Source: Metallyticus violacea (taxonomy: Eukaryota; Arthropoda; Insecta; Mantodea; Metallyticidae). Taken from it: DNA of 64,000 nucleotides. Positions 50,801 through 53,664 of this stretch are shown in pieces. The stretch covers positions 82,618,501 through 82,682,500 of the forward strand of contig CM060835.1 in the NCBI GenBank assembly GCA_030762175.1, in the 5' to 3' direction. Numbering within the stretch: the stretch's first letter is position 1; every line of letters begins with the position of its first letter. A program made the translations under genes and the position numbers. The notes under the pieces were generated by a model. It ran no database searches. It was not told the DNA's origin and saw nothing but the letters and a program-made list of their open reading frames with translations.

Positions 50801-51094
50801 ACTTATCTAGGAATTTATCAGCTTTCCTTTTAAATGCTGGTTGGTATTGCAGGTGTAGAGCAGTTTCATAAAGTCATAGGATGCACCGGCAGCACATCAC
50901 TCAACGTGATTGGTATTGCAGGTATTGAAGACTGCCTGAAAGGAGCATCACTACAGATAGGCTCTACAACAATCACACCAATCAAACCAACAGCTACAAT
51001 AACACTGGATCCCTGTGGAGAAGATGGTTCAGACAGAGATGAAGCTGAAGGAGATGATGATGAAATGGAGCAAGGGACTAGTGAAGATGATGAT
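3990..51094 (+). CDS. SENP6/7: SENP6/SENP7-like SUMO-specific cysteine protease, multi-exon, partial at both ends
   Basis: This is the only host gene I recognise. Ulp2-type SENP6/SENP7 proteases cut SUMO chains from nuclear proteins (peptidase family C48, His-Asp-Cys). Eight exons (3990-4160, 4853-5029, 11219-11367, 14529-14593, 21313-21429, 29723-29950, 33816-33928, 50853-51094) join in phase, all with AG/GT borders, into 420 codons without a stop. The order matches the family: a conserved pre-catalytic region (exons 1-3), a linker (exon 4), the catalytic-domain start (exon 5, with [16 protein letters not shown]), a basic helix-rich stretch (exon 6), the catalytic His (exon 7) and an acidic family-typical insertion (exon 8). 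N-terminal exons, and those with the catalytic Asp and Cys, are not found; exon 8 ends in phase 0 with a clear donor, so the gene continues. Introns run from 692 bp to about 16.9 kb. Whether it is closer to SENP6 or SENP7 is unclear, since invertebrates may have a single copy. Confidence 0.93.
4540..4645 (+). mobile_element. Penelope-like 3' terminus, solo fragment
   Basis: Within intron 1. It aligns by eye with the reverse complement of 13540-13615: a gatgatgggaa block, a tcccaaaacatgtcc block, then gtggagttagtgtgaac. It is short and diverged. Confidence 0.5.
4853..5029 (+). CDS. SENP6/7: SENP6/7-like gene, visible exon 2
   Basis: Acceptor ttctttccatag, donor gtatgt. The split serine codon from the previous exon is completed, then 58 full codons follow. 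The translation includes [19 protein letters not shown] and an Ala-rich PAAAAKLRL helix, followed by GPYYDPSS. That pattern is shared with SENP6 and SENP7 upstream of the protease core. Intron 1 before it is only 692 bp, the shortest in the gene. Confidence 0.9.
5030..5409. other. Intron 2, 5' part, unassigned
   Basis: AT-rich sequence following the exon 2 donor; nothing recognisable. Confidence 0.4.
5410..6035 (-). mobile_element. Mariner transposase remnant, second family
   Basis: The minus strand reads as a decayed mariner transposase: [14 protein letters not shown], a [11 protein letters not shown] segment, [20 protein letters not shown] and [15 protein letters not shown], then [10 protein letters not shown]. 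These correspond to the TGDE, HDNARPH and YSPDLAPSDFHLF blocks of the family. The first catalytic Asp is replaced by Asn (GNE). Several stops and frameshifts are present; terminal repeats were not identified. Confidence 0.85.
6036..6450. other. Unassigned intron sequence
   Basis: AT-rich, no long frame. It could be the 5' end of the decayed mariner on the minus strand, but I see no convincing motif. Confidence 0.35.
6451..6615 (+). mobile_element. SINE family 1 pieces, tail (minus) joined to head (plus)
   Basis: 6451-6505 is the SINE 3' end in minus orientation (aatgcccgtttttac, tagtagatactgatgat). It is joined directly to a plus-strand SINE head at 6506-6615, with box A ggtggtcgaggtcattaagg and a damaged box B, ggttgtattcc. 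The head stops at the cctcagt word, where the DDE transposon copy begins. Confidence 0.75.
6616..7165 (+). mobile_element. DDE transposon remnant, unfamiliar family, copy 1
   Basis: Colinear with 9345-9910 (close to 90% identical by eye). The + strand shows degenerate transposase-like coding: a Lys/Arg/Ser-rich stretch, GPRKAA-like and FINA-like segments, then [20 protein letters not shown]. The Leu-Asp-Glu-Ala-Trp block looks like the first catalytic Asp of an IS630/Tc1/mariner-type DDE domain. I do not recognise the family. Homologous C-terminal sequence is only present in copy 2. Confidence 0.65.
7166..7490 (-). mobile_element. SINE family 1, two abutting fragments in opposite orientation
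   Basis: 7172-7262 matches the 3' third of the SINE in plus orientation (tttaggcctagaatg, ccaattaaccatttcatttcatgt). 7262-7490 is a minus-strand copy with the tRNA-like head at its right end (gaatcgaatccc box B complement, ttaatgactttggccacc box A complement). The two halves form a diverged inverted repeat. Confidence 0.75.
7640..8400 (-). mobile_element. Penelope-like element, GIY-YIG endonuclease end
   Basis: On the minus strand an open segment at 7908-8291 contains a [16 protein letters not shown] block, the linker [16 protein letters not shown], then [20 protein letters not shown] and WLKEHK. The GIY and YIG motifs and the Cys mark the GIY-YIG endonuclease fused to the reverse transcriptase in Penelope-like elements. 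The terminus at 7676-7720 has the family words ggtttcgagaac and cccatcttcagcc. The RT domain is missing and the frame breaks at both ends. Confidence 0.9.
8401..8795. other. Unassigned intron sequence
   Basis: An open frame at 8501-8716 (+) has no recognisable motif. The local base composition is a little more GC-rich than its surroundings, so it may be a transposon remnant. Confidence 0.35.
8796..8980 (+). repeat. Tandem duplication, two units of about 89 bp
   Basis: Two diverged direct copies: each has an agta..gaattattt block, a gtaacaactttaata block, a gaaacttatatatt-like block, and ends in cttatatataggaag. The second unit starts near 8887. Confidence 0.75.
8981..9344. other. Unassigned intron sequence
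   Basis: AT-rich and without recognisable coding or repeats; it abuts the second DDE transposon copy. Confidence 0.35.
9345..10560 (+). mobile_element. DDE transposon remnant, unfamiliar family, copy 2, with SINE insert
   Basis: 9345-9910 repeats copy 1 (6616-7165) up to the LDEAWIYL block. A SINE 3' end then intervenes (about 9935-10045). Transposase-like coding resumes at 10150-10560 with [20 protein letters not shown], a [13 protein letters not shown] helix and a C-terminal [18 protein letters not shown] block. The last resembles the WK-R-R-I-...GYQIEH C-terminus of DDE transposases. Stops and frameshifts are present throughout. Confidence 0.65.
9935..10045 (+). mobile_element. SINE family 1, 3' fragment
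   Basis: It matches the end of the copy at 28316-28604: caatacatcattttatct, tgtgatgcctga.tagtaaaa and gcattaaacactattcaaaa. The head is missing. Confidence 0.75.
10561..11218. other. Intron 2, 3' part, unassigned
   Basis: AT-rich sequence leading to the exon 3 acceptor. No repeat or coding signal recognised. Confidence 0.4.
11219..11367 (+). CDS. SENP6/7: SENP6/7-like gene, visible exon 3
   Basis: Acceptor gttctttttcag, donor gtaaac. It begins by completing an Asp codon and ends on a full codon (phase 0). The translation has [20 protein letters not shown] and then [17 protein letters not shown]6/7 proteins have the same LLPE-L-T...LKSIF and KEAN-hydrophobic pattern here. The preceding intron (5030-11218) is filled with mobile-element debris. 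Confidence 0.92.
11440..12640 (+). mobile_element. Penelope-like element, RT C-terminus to GIY-YIG and 3' terminus
   Basis: It starts inside the reverse transcriptase at the catalytic strand [12 protein letters not shown] (11477-11512). After one frameshift an open segment (11542-12036) follows with [37 protein letters not shown] and [18 protein letters not shown], the Penelope thumb and linker. Then come GIYKI (12090s), the decayed KIYVG and the [16 protein letters not shown] block. The 3' terminus at 12460-12520 carries gaagatggagagg and agccggtccc. The second Asp of the RT Y-x-D-D motif is Asn. Confidence 0.9.
12641..12919. other. Unassigned intron sequence
   Basis: Includes a short C-run near 12847; nothing else recognisable. 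Confidence 0.4.
12920..13055 (-). mobile_element. SINE family 2, tRNA-like head fragment
   Basis: The minus strand has gatggtctcgtgataaccat (box A region) and a box B-like ggttatgagttca, followed by the family block agtatggcttcccttgaac. It lacks the 3' half. Compare 35917-36226. Confidence 0.65.
13056..13539. other. Unassigned intron sequence
   Basis: An open frame of 88 codons lies at 13169-13435 (+), with a polar composition and no motif I know. No splice-compatible SENP exon is expected here because exons 3 and 4 already join in phase. Confidence 0.35.
13540..13925 (-). mobile_element. Penelope-like element, RT core fused to GIY-YIG end by internal deletion
   Basis: One open frame on the minus strand (13608-13913, 101 codons) begins [18 protein letters not shown], then [20 protein letters not shown], the Penelope RT palm. 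It then jumps directly to [18 protein letters not shown], the C-terminal end of the endonuclease. About 350-400 codons of RT, linker and GIY-YIG are missing, yet the frame is kept. The family terminus (tcccatcttcagcctg) lies just downstream at 13590-13615. Confidence 0.88.
13948..14115 (+). mobile_element. SINE family 1, 3' fragment
   Basis: Family words aaatgctgggaggta, aatttaggcctgg, caatttatcattttatttcat and the tail gtcaaacacttttt. The tRNA-like head is missing. Confidence 0.7.
14116..14528. repeat. Intron 3, 3' part with simple repeats
   Basis: Contains a (CCCA)n run at about 14238-14264 and a GT/AT dinucleotide stretch at 14484-14504, just before the exon 4 acceptor. Otherwise unassigned. 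Confidence 0.7.
14529..14593 (+). CDS. SENP6/7: SENP6/7-like gene, visible exon 4 (65-bp small exon)
   Basis: Acceptor tattgtgttttacag, donor gtaagt. Twenty-one codons in phase 0, ending with two bases of a split Thr codon. It encodes a charged linker with [10 protein letters not shown] and RLKDEIQ. The exon is too short to recognise by itself; the exact phase match with exons 3 and 5 and the good splice sites make the call. Confidence 0.87.
14594..15645. other. Intron 4, 5' part, unassigned
   Basis: AT-rich. Open frames at 15126-15362 and 15402-15716 (-) have no recognised motif; part of the second overlaps the Penelope terminus that follows. Confidence 0.4.
15646..16242 (-). mobile_element. 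Penelope-like element, GIY-YIG end
   Basis: The minus strand shows the [20 protein letters not shown] block (about 15780-15850), [20 protein letters not shown] (15870-15930), and further upstream the degenerate GI-KI and Cys-Glu...IYIG motifs and linker [13 protein letters not shown] (16080-16140). The terminus at 15660-15690 has ggtttcgagaacc. No RT remains. Confidence 0.88.
16243..16510. mobile_element. Penelope-like terminus with short palindrome
   Basis: 16243-16341 matches the left end of the fold-back at 20481 (tttcacagtgaaatat, acttacttggacatgtttc). It is followed by a palindrome: arms 16342-16377 and 16389-16424, 35 of 36 bases paired, 11-base loop. The arms contain the family's catcttcag / ctgaagatg motif. 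Confidence 0.85.
16640..17565 (-). mobile_element. Tigger/pogo-like transposase remnant
   Basis: Read on the minus strand in family order: a helix-turn-helix with [15 protein letters not shown] (about 17400-17460), a CENP-B-type DNA-binding segment [20 protein letters not shown] (17265-17335), [16 protein letters not shown] (about 17040-17080), then the DDE core [20 protein letters not shown] and [16 protein letters not shown] (16789-17025). The NADE-type catalytic Asp position reads Asn-Glu. Frameshifts and stops are present. Confidence 0.82.
17566..18430. other. Unassigned intron sequence
   Basis: Between Tigger and mariner remnants. Open frames at 17675-17943 on both strands have no clear motif. 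It may be further Tigger sequence, but I cannot show that. Confidence 0.35.
18431..19075 (+). mobile_element. Mariner transposase remnant, third family
   Basis: The + strand reads [17 protein letters not shown], then after a frameshift [20 protein letters not shown], a LEKG-like segment with a [15 protein letters not shown] block, then a His-Gln-Asp-Asn-Ala-Ser-Val-His block, [20 protein letters not shown] and LFPNLKTWL. These are the classical mariner blocks with DD34D-type spacing. At least five frameshifts or stops. Terminal repeats were not located. Confidence 0.85.
19190..19500 (-). mobile_element. Tigger/pogo-like N-terminal fragment
   Basis: The minus strand gives [38 protein letters not shown] and, after a frame shift, [20 protein letters not shown]. 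This is the helix-turn-helix and start of the CENP-B domain of a Tigger-type transposase of a different subfamily from 16640-17565. No DDE core remains. Confidence 0.78.
19501..20480. other. Unassigned intron sequence
   Basis: Very AT-rich with short A/T runs and no recognised repeat or coding signal. Confidence 0.4.
20481..21240. mobile_element. Penelope-like fold-back (two 3' ends head to head)
   Basis: Left arm about 20481-20859, right arm about 20886-21240, with a central spacer of roughly 25 bp. The arms are long inverted repeats. The right arm has an open frame on the + strand ([40 protein letters not shown]) ending in the family terminus gatgaaggcaacc / aaacatgtccaagtaag. The left arm carries the same sequence on the minus strand, with a frameshift. 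The exon 5 acceptor lies only about 70 bp beyond the right arm. Confidence 0.9.
21313..21429 (+). CDS. SENP6/7: SENP6/7-like gene, visible exon 5, start of the C48 catalytic domain
   Basis: Acceptor catttttcag, donor gtgagt. It contains [13 protein letters not shown] followed by [17 protein letters not shown]. The L-x(2)-x-x-FLND-I-DFYL motif is the signature of the first helix of the Ulp/SENP catalytic domain, where the leucine and aspartate residues contact SUMO. All conserved positions are intact. It ends two bases into a Lys codon that is completed by exon 6. Confidence 0.95.
21430..22653. other. Intron 5, 5' part, unassigned
   Basis: AT-rich. No long frame, repeat or RNA gene recognised. 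Confidence 0.4.
22654..23905 (+). mobile_element. Mariner (DD34D) element, family 1, nearly full length
   Basis: The left terminal repeat gggtaggtccataagttttc begins just inside a TA; the right end is worn (gggctgtaaactt near 23892). The transposase reads on the + strand. Its N-terminal half (22780-23240) is broken by stops. An intact frame at 23242-23847 (201 codons) carries TRDEAW (first Asp), [26 protein letters not shown] (second Asp), then [19 protein letters not shown] (third Asp). Thirty-four residues separate the second and third Asp. A frameshift lies just after, followed by a run of seven G at 23784-23790. All three catalytic Asp are present, but the protein cannot be whole. Confidence 0.92.
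24138..24699 (-). mobile_element. Mariner family 1, internally deleted copy
   Basis: Both terminal repeats are present (gcaggtgcataagtttcc at 24142 and aaaaacttatggacctaccc at 24678), flanked by TA. On the minus strand only the 3' half of the transposase remains, with recognisable HDNA-like, [20 protein letters not shown] blocks and a run of 14 C at 24268-24281. The left half was deleted, joining [12 protein letters not shown] to the 5' terminus. It faces the copy at 22654-23905 across about 230 bp. Confidence 0.9.
24700..25290. other. Unassigned intron sequence
   Basis: AT-rich; a short ggggggg run near 24796. Nothing else recognisable. Confidence 0.4.
25291..26560 (+). mobile_element. hAT-like transposase remnant
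   Basis: The + strand reads [20 protein letters not shown] then KGYYVVFYF, a VDETTD block typical of hAT-type DDE domains. Next come [20 protein letters not shown] and [18 protein letters not shown], equivalent to the DNA-x-YM and CxAHxxNL blocks. These are followed by [21 protein letters not shown] sequence, a degenerate T-W-x-W segment near 25830, and a late segment with [20 protein letters not shown] (26319-26450). The family resemblance is to CGGBP1-like hAT proteins. Frame breaks are frequent and termini were not found. Confidence 0.68.
26561..27080. other. Unassigned intron sequence
   Basis: AT-rich between two transposase remnants; may include terminal parts of either. Confidence 0.35.
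27081..28110 (+). mobile_element. DDE_3-type (IS630/Tc1-like) transposase remnant
   Basis: The + strand, in shifting frames, reads [18 protein letters not shown], then [13 protein letters not shown] / [19 protein letters not shown], a [10 protein letters not shown] block near 27597, a [12 protein letters not shown] segment and a C-terminal [24 protein letters not shown] block near 27840, ending with a Glu/Asp/Ser-rich tail. This order (DETW, RLI..GS..GF, MDNA.YH, LNP.E..WA..K) fits a DDE_3 superfamily transposase. The second catalytic Asp is Gly in this copy. Many stops. Confidence 0.68.
28316..28604 (+). mobile_element. SINE family 1, full-length reference copy
   Basis: The best copy of the family. 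A tRNA-Leu-like head has box A tggccgaggtcgttaaggc (28327-28345) and box B ggttcgaatcc (28371-28381). A body follows with ctgaggttttt...ttttcctcagtc, gccggggaggtaccctaaac and ttaggcctgcaac, then a 3' end with gtggtgcctaagtagtaaaa and gcattaaacactatt plus an A-run. Open frames on both strands here are shadows. Confidence 0.92.
28605..29722. other. Intron 5, 3' part, unassigned
   Basis: Pyrimidine-rich, AT-rich sequence leading to the exon 6 acceptor. No coding or repeat recognised. Confidence 0.45.
29723..29950 (+). CDS. SENP6/7: SENP6/7-like gene, visible exon 6
   Basis: Acceptor aatttgtttccag, donor gtgagt. Seventy-five full codons. The family pattern [13 protein letters not shown] is followed by a charged loop of about 30 residues (RRSNS to KRHRRVKGW), then [19 protein letters not shown]. 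The basic loop between the YKRL and W-TK-V-IF motifs is a SENP6/7-type insertion not found in SENP1-5. The Phe-x-x-Asp-hydrophobic-Ile-Pro-Ile-Asn strand leads directly to the catalytic His in exon 7. Confidence 0.95.
29951..30429. other. Intron 6, 5' part, unassigned
   Basis: AT-rich, nothing recognised before the piggyBac terminus. Confidence 0.4.
30430..32383 (-). mobile_element. piggyBac-like element, copy 1, internally deleted
   Basis: Bounded by TTAA on both sides (30430-30433, 32380-32383) with matching ends (ccttttcccggatatgg and its complement tatccgg...aagg). The minus strand keeps the second half of the transposase, including [37 protein letters not shown] (the catalytic DNWYSS block) and the Cys-rich C-terminal region near 30600-30720. 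The N-terminal half present in copy 2 (41408-41839) is missing. An extra block of about 50 bp near 30750-30800 (gagttagtgtgaac) resembles a Penelope terminus. Confidence 0.88.
32384..32815. other. Unassigned intron sequence
   Basis: AT-rich, with a pyrimidine-rich stretch at 32752-32785. Nothing recognisable. Confidence 0.4.
32816..32902 (+). repeat. (TTA)n microsatellite followed by (ATC)n
   Basis: About 22 uninterrupted ATT/TTA units at roughly 32819-32886, then five ATC units and a T/C-rich tail. The three overlapping open frames here (poly-Leu, poly-Ile, poly-Tyr) are products of the repeat. Confidence 0.97.
32903..33815. other. Intron 6, 3' part, unassigned
   Basis: AT-rich. Near 33762-33785 a gttccaacagaatttt block matches the outer end of Penelope copies at 1570 and 12590; the rest is not recognised. 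Confidence 0.4.
33816..33928 (+). CDS. SENP6/7: SENP6/7-like gene, visible exon 7, catalytic histidine exon
   Basis: Acceptor tgcccatag (weak pyrimidine tract), donor gtaagt. The translation starts [14 protein letters not shown]; the His before Trp is the catalytic His of the C48 triad (residue 304 of the visible protein) and is intact. After FPGL the sequence turns into a Pro/Lys-rich tail (LPKPKPKKS), the beginning of the long insertion that separates the His from the Asp/Cys part in SENP6 and SENP7. The tip of a Penelope-like terminus seems to lie about 40 bp upstream. Confidence 0.95.
33929..34771. other. Intron 7, 5' part, unassigned
   Basis: AT-rich with an A-run at 34315-34328. Nothing recognised before the LTR element. 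Confidence 0.4.
34772..35104 (+). repeat. Left LTR (333 bp)
   Basis: Runs from tgtcatgactaaag to cagcacatgcgaca. It matches the right LTR except that the right copy has about 305 extra bases after gatggtaga. The TATA-like ctataaaatacc is near 34944. Confidence 0.88.
35291..35380 (+). repeat. Perfect 45-bp tandem duplication
   Basis: Two identical units start at 35291 and 35336 with tcatcatccaaagaacagtc. In the open frame on the minus strand (35071-35418) the duplication repeats 15 residues (contains [13 protein letters not shown]). It lies inside the LTR element interior. Confidence 0.95.
35917..36226 (-). mobile_element. SINE family 2, full-length copy
   Basis: The T-run at 35915-35931 is the complement of its A tail. 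The minus strand reads, from the right: a tRNA-like head with box A tggtgtagtggttacc and box B ggttcgaacc, then gggcataaaaatcctaagta, cttcagaagggaagtaaagc, cgtgggtcccgtgtcgtac, gaacctcaagcctgaaa and a tail of aaataaataaatcaatc. It was inserted into the interior of the LTR element. The frame at 36018-36425 is a shadow. Confidence 0.9.
36537..37173 (+). repeat. Right LTR (637 bp, with about 305-bp insertion)
   Basis: Same start and end as the left LTR. Between gatggtaga (36591) and tttaaattatatcaacc (about 36902) it holds extra sequence that is clearly richer in G, C and CpG than its surroundings, including tgacgggcccttacc, a gggggggg run near 36845 and a gcatgcgacaa word like the LTR end. Either an insertion in this LTR or a deletion from the left one. 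Confidence 0.85.
37174..37759. other. Unassigned intron sequence
   Basis: AT-rich. Two short aagattatacaaaactatgtt-like blocks near 37190 and 37270 suggest minor local duplication; otherwise nothing. Confidence 0.4.
37760..38560 (-). mobile_element. Penelope-like element, GIY-YIG end, another subfamily
   Basis: The minus strand shows a degenerate [18 protein letters not shown] block (about 38240-38310), a [13 protein letters not shown] block, [20 protein letters not shown] (38120-38180) and the end of the frame near 38000. The outer terminus (gtgaaacacccattaataat, ctcttctgagtcgg) matches the palindrome at 51700-51912. Frame broken by several stops. Confidence 0.85.
38561..39099. other. Unassigned, with (AT)n microsatellite
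   Basis: An AT dinucleotide run lies at about 38793-38822. No coding or other repeat recognised; the left end of the Tigger copy may lie here. Confidence 0.55.
39100..40069 (+). mobile_element. Tigger-like element A, 3' part, containing a SINE
   Basis: The right end at about 40042-40069 (tcttcaaaaataatgaatct...ctactg, then TA) is the complement of the left end of copy B at 58001 (cagtagagcctcgattcatc). Copies A and B match in opposite orientation over the C-terminal coding piece (39230-39540; tggccagagttgccattgc-like block, gaggaagagggggagattatgcaac), the embedded SINE family 2 and the segment after it (gtgtttgcttata). The coding is broken. I could not place its left terminus. Confidence 0.75.
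39585..39880 (-). mobile_element. SINE family 2 inside Tigger copy A
   Basis: The minus strand starts with a tRNA-like head (gatggtctagcggtaaccat, box B ggttcaatc), followed by gcataaaaatctcaagtatg, cttcagaagggaagtgaaac and the family 3' end. It sits in the same position and orientation, relative to Tigger, as the copy at 58183-58456. Confidence 0.88.
40165..42603 (-). mobile_element. piggyBac-like element, copy 2, longer copy
   Basis: Bounded by TTAA (40165-40168, 42600-42603) with ends colinear to copy 1 (30430-32383). The minus strand keeps more of the transposase: [19 protein letters not shown] and [20 protein letters not shown] (41408-41839), then [18 protein letters not shown] with the first catalytic Asp and RFGIKI (41229-41411). 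A decayed middle follows, then the Cys-rich C-terminus [17 protein letters not shown] (40380-40470). Frameshifts separate these pieces. The 5' non-coding part (about 41860-42600) is shared with copy 1. Confidence 0.9.
42604..44349. other. Unassigned intron sequence
   Basis: AT-rich, 1.7 kb. Short open frames (for example 43416-43637) have no motif. No repeat recognised. Confidence 0.4.
44350..45609 (+). mobile_element. Mariner (DD34D) element, family 1, full length but broken
   Basis: Both terminal repeats are present (gaggttagatgtccataagt and acttatggacctaacctc) with TA borders; 1.26 kb. The + strand transposase has an open segment at 44946-45239: VTEDET (first Asp), [35 protein letters not shown]. 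Later blocks ([35 protein letters not shown]) have lost the second catalytic Asp (Asn) and the last one is followed by a stop. An in-frame GAA expansion lies at about 45200-45222 and a run of 12 G at 45472-45483. Confidence 0.9.
45610..46639. other. Unassigned intron sequence
   Basis: AT-rich, T-rich on the + strand. Nothing recognised; the 3' untranslated end of the LINE may extend in from the right. Confidence 0.4.
46640..50220 (-). mobile_element. LINE (non-LTR retrotransposon) remnant
   Basis: Read on the minus strand in order: a coiled-coil ORF1-like segment [21 protein letters not shown] (about 50080-50180), a basic region (49401-49640), an endonuclease remnant with NLNARIGEE (about 48905-48945), the reverse transcriptase (47702-48283) with [36 protein letters not shown] and LFADNLI, and a C-terminal zinc-knuckle block [17 protein letters not shown] (about 46780-46840). 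The RT lacks the segment between [10 protein letters not shown] and FLDLEKAF, and FADD reads FADN. The clade is not certain (I-, R1- or RTE-like order). Confidence 0.85.
50221..50852. other. Intron 7, 3' end, unassigned
   Basis: No recognisable repeat; it leads to the exon 8 acceptor. Confidence 0.4.
50853..51094 (+). CDS. SENP6/7: SENP6/7-like gene, visible exon 8, acidic insertion exon
   Basis: Acceptor ggttggtattgcag, donor gtaaga. The first two bases complete the split Ser codon from exon 7, and the exon then runs 80 codons in phase 0. It encodes a Gly/Thr/Ile-rich stretch and an acidic C-terminal half (GDDDEMEQ and EDDD). SENP6/7 proteins have a long, poorly conserved acidic insertion at exactly this point, so the assignment rests on phase, position and composition. 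About 16.9 kb of intron precedes it. A second copy of the acceptor sequence lies 69 bp inside the exon (see findings). A donor follows, so the Asp/Cys part must be further downstream. Confidence 0.78.
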
Positions 51095-51699
51095 GTAAGA
51101 TTTTTGCATGTAATATTAAAGACTTTGAAAGGCCCATTAAAATTTTTGTAAACAAAATGTAGAGCAGTAATTAGCAAAACACATTTGCAGATATTCATTA
51201 TTTTCAGTATTGTGTTTCTAACTATAAGATTTCTATTTCATTACTTATTGCTGGAAATCCTTTGCCATAAAGCCTTCATTGATTATGGACACTTCTCACG
51301 TTTGGTAGTTATGAGAAGTAATGACTTGTTAATTAGTTTATAAAGATAATAATTTAAAAATTTTTTCTTCTTAGACTAAGTAAGGAAATGCCTTTGCTTT
51401 GAAAATGAAACTTGATTTTGAAAACTACATTTATGCACTCAATGAATAATTTTACAGAAAGAATTATTGATAAAAGTTTGTGGCTACCTTGGCTGAGCAG
51501 ATTTTTCAGGGACTTCTAAATTGTTGCATTTTCATTTGTCAGGTGGACAATGAAGAAAATTGATAGAAACATAAAATTAACTACCTGTGCAAGATGAGGG
51601 AAGGGCTCTGGAAAATACTTCAACTAGGCATTTTCTCTTGTCTAGGAATAATACTAGGGTCCATCAGTGGTTGACATTGATGGGCAAGTCTCTAATGCA
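51095..51699. other. Intron 8, 5' part, unassigned
   Basis: AT-rich, nothing recognised. Confidence 0.4.
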
Positions 51700-51912
51700 T
51701 GGATAATAATCTCTTCTGAATAGGGTATTTAGAATACACTTTTATGATTTCACTTACACGAGATTTACTGAGGACATGTGTTTCTTGGAACTTTTTTCCA
51801 CATCATCTCACGTAAGTGCAACTATAAAGTGTGTTCTAAATATCCTTCTCAGAAAAGATTATTAATGAGTGTTTCACTGTGTTTGATTCCAAATTGAATT
51901 AATATTTAGAAT
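51700..51912. mobile_element. Penelope-like palindromic terminus, solo
   Basis: The left arm (gataataatctcttctgaat, gggtatttagaatacac, atttcacttac) and right arm (gtaagtgcaactat, gtgttctaaatatcc, ttctcagaaaagattatta) are inverted copies. Both match the outer end of the element at 37760-38560. No coding between them. Confidence 0.82.
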
Positions 51913-53664
51913 TTACATTGCTCTCAAATATCTATAGCTTAGTTTTCATTTTTAGTTCTTTAGACCTCTAGATCTGATGTAAGGCTGCTTATGCTCTTTT
52001 AGCTGTATTGAAATGGCTATTGATCTTTGGTTGCCCCTCCATTTGTGGTAAAATTTGTTTTTTACTCTTGAAAATTAATTTCATGTGGGCCTTTCCCTTT
52101 TCATTCAACATATGGTTTGTTTCCAGCTTTGAAACAGTAAAATTTTGCTTCTGCATTTTTCTATAATGGCAAAATAAATAGTTTGCTTCAGAATTATCCA
52201 CAAGGTAGGTTTCTCAAAATGGTTCACTTCCCCTTTTCATTGTTGCATTGGGACATATTGTCATGTATATACATTTAACATTGTGGTTTATCTGTTGTTT
52301 TGAATGGTAACCGTGATATATGTACAGATACACCAATATCATTGCTCCAAATCATTCCCAGAGCTTGCAAACCACCATTAGTTGCCACTTAGTGTTGAAG
52401 TCACCACACTGAAGACTGCTAATGGTACATAAAAAGACTTCGTAAAGAACAAATTTGCACAGAATTGAAAAACTGAAAAATATCTTGAAATAGGCCCATT
52501 ATAATGGAACTGGAATAAGTAATAGATTTATCACAGATCCTAAAGATGTTTGGTATGTAAATATGAACAATTTTGACATACTCTTAAATAATTAGGATTA
52601 AAGTGTGCAGATTGATGTTTATGGGTTTGTAAATACAAAACACAAGCTGCTTCTGTAGCAGAATTTTTGTGTATTAGTATGGCTGTATCATGGGTAAGCA
52701 AATATTGGGACTAGCTGTATAATGTTTTATTGAATCATAAATGGGTAGACTTTTATTTTGATAAGTGTTTGACATCCTGTCAGCTGTTGGTGATGAATGT
52801 AATGAAATAAATTATTGCACAAGTGATTCTGGAGTCTGTGGTGTATAGTTTCGTGATATTCACCTTTTCAAGAAAGGGGAAACTAAAAGAAAAAAAAATG
52901 TGGCATATCTTGGTCTATAAAAGCTTATGGCTTGGGTATTTGTACATATAGAAGTATTTTTGTAATGCATGAGTCTTAATATTAAATCCCATAATAGCAA
53001 CTTTAGTCAGAGATTGTAAACCATTTAAGACTTTTACAAGAATATAGCAATATAGTAAACAATTGGTATGTAGCATGGGATGTTTTTGATAAGTCAGAAA
53101 CTTGTGTACAAAAGCCAATTGAAAGCATATTCTCATTTCGTCATCATTATCATTATCATTATTGTTGTGAAAGCGAGCTGATATTATTTTGAGAGTTAAC
53201 AGTCTAAGCAGAAAGTTATCACAATGTTGCCATTCAATTATTGAACTAGTCATCTATGTATTTATGATGTGAAATAATTATTGAGGAGTCAAAGAACAAT
53301 TCTTTGCAAAAATTCTTAAATACTCTTATCATGAACTCTTTTGACTGAACAGTTAGTTAAATTAATATATAAACAGAGAGAGGTATTTTTTATTGTAGAA
53401 ATGGCTCATTGCCAGCGTACAGGTTAAATTCCTTGTAAGAGCCAAGATTATTCAAATCTGACAGACAACGTATTATTTTTTTCTTCAGATAATATTCATA
53501 TAATGACTCTGTATATTCACATAAATTATATTTTATATTTCTTTGTTAACTGTTGTATGTGAGCTATTTATTTGCTATTCTCAAAGGAAAACAAATTTGT
53601 ACAGAGAGACCTGAATTCATCTTTATAAAATAAAAAGTAACTTAAAAGAAAAAAGACTTAATAT
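51913..53664. other. Unassigned intron sequence
   Basis: AT-rich, 1.75 kb; open frames at 51989-52201 and 52915-53253 (-) have no motif. A short (CATTAT)n-like stretch lies near 53142-53165. Confidence 0.4.

Noticed and set aside
50866..51198. A 110-codon Ser/Pro-rich frame on the minus strand
   Set aside because: Antisense of SENP exon 8; it runs past the exon donor and has no motif.
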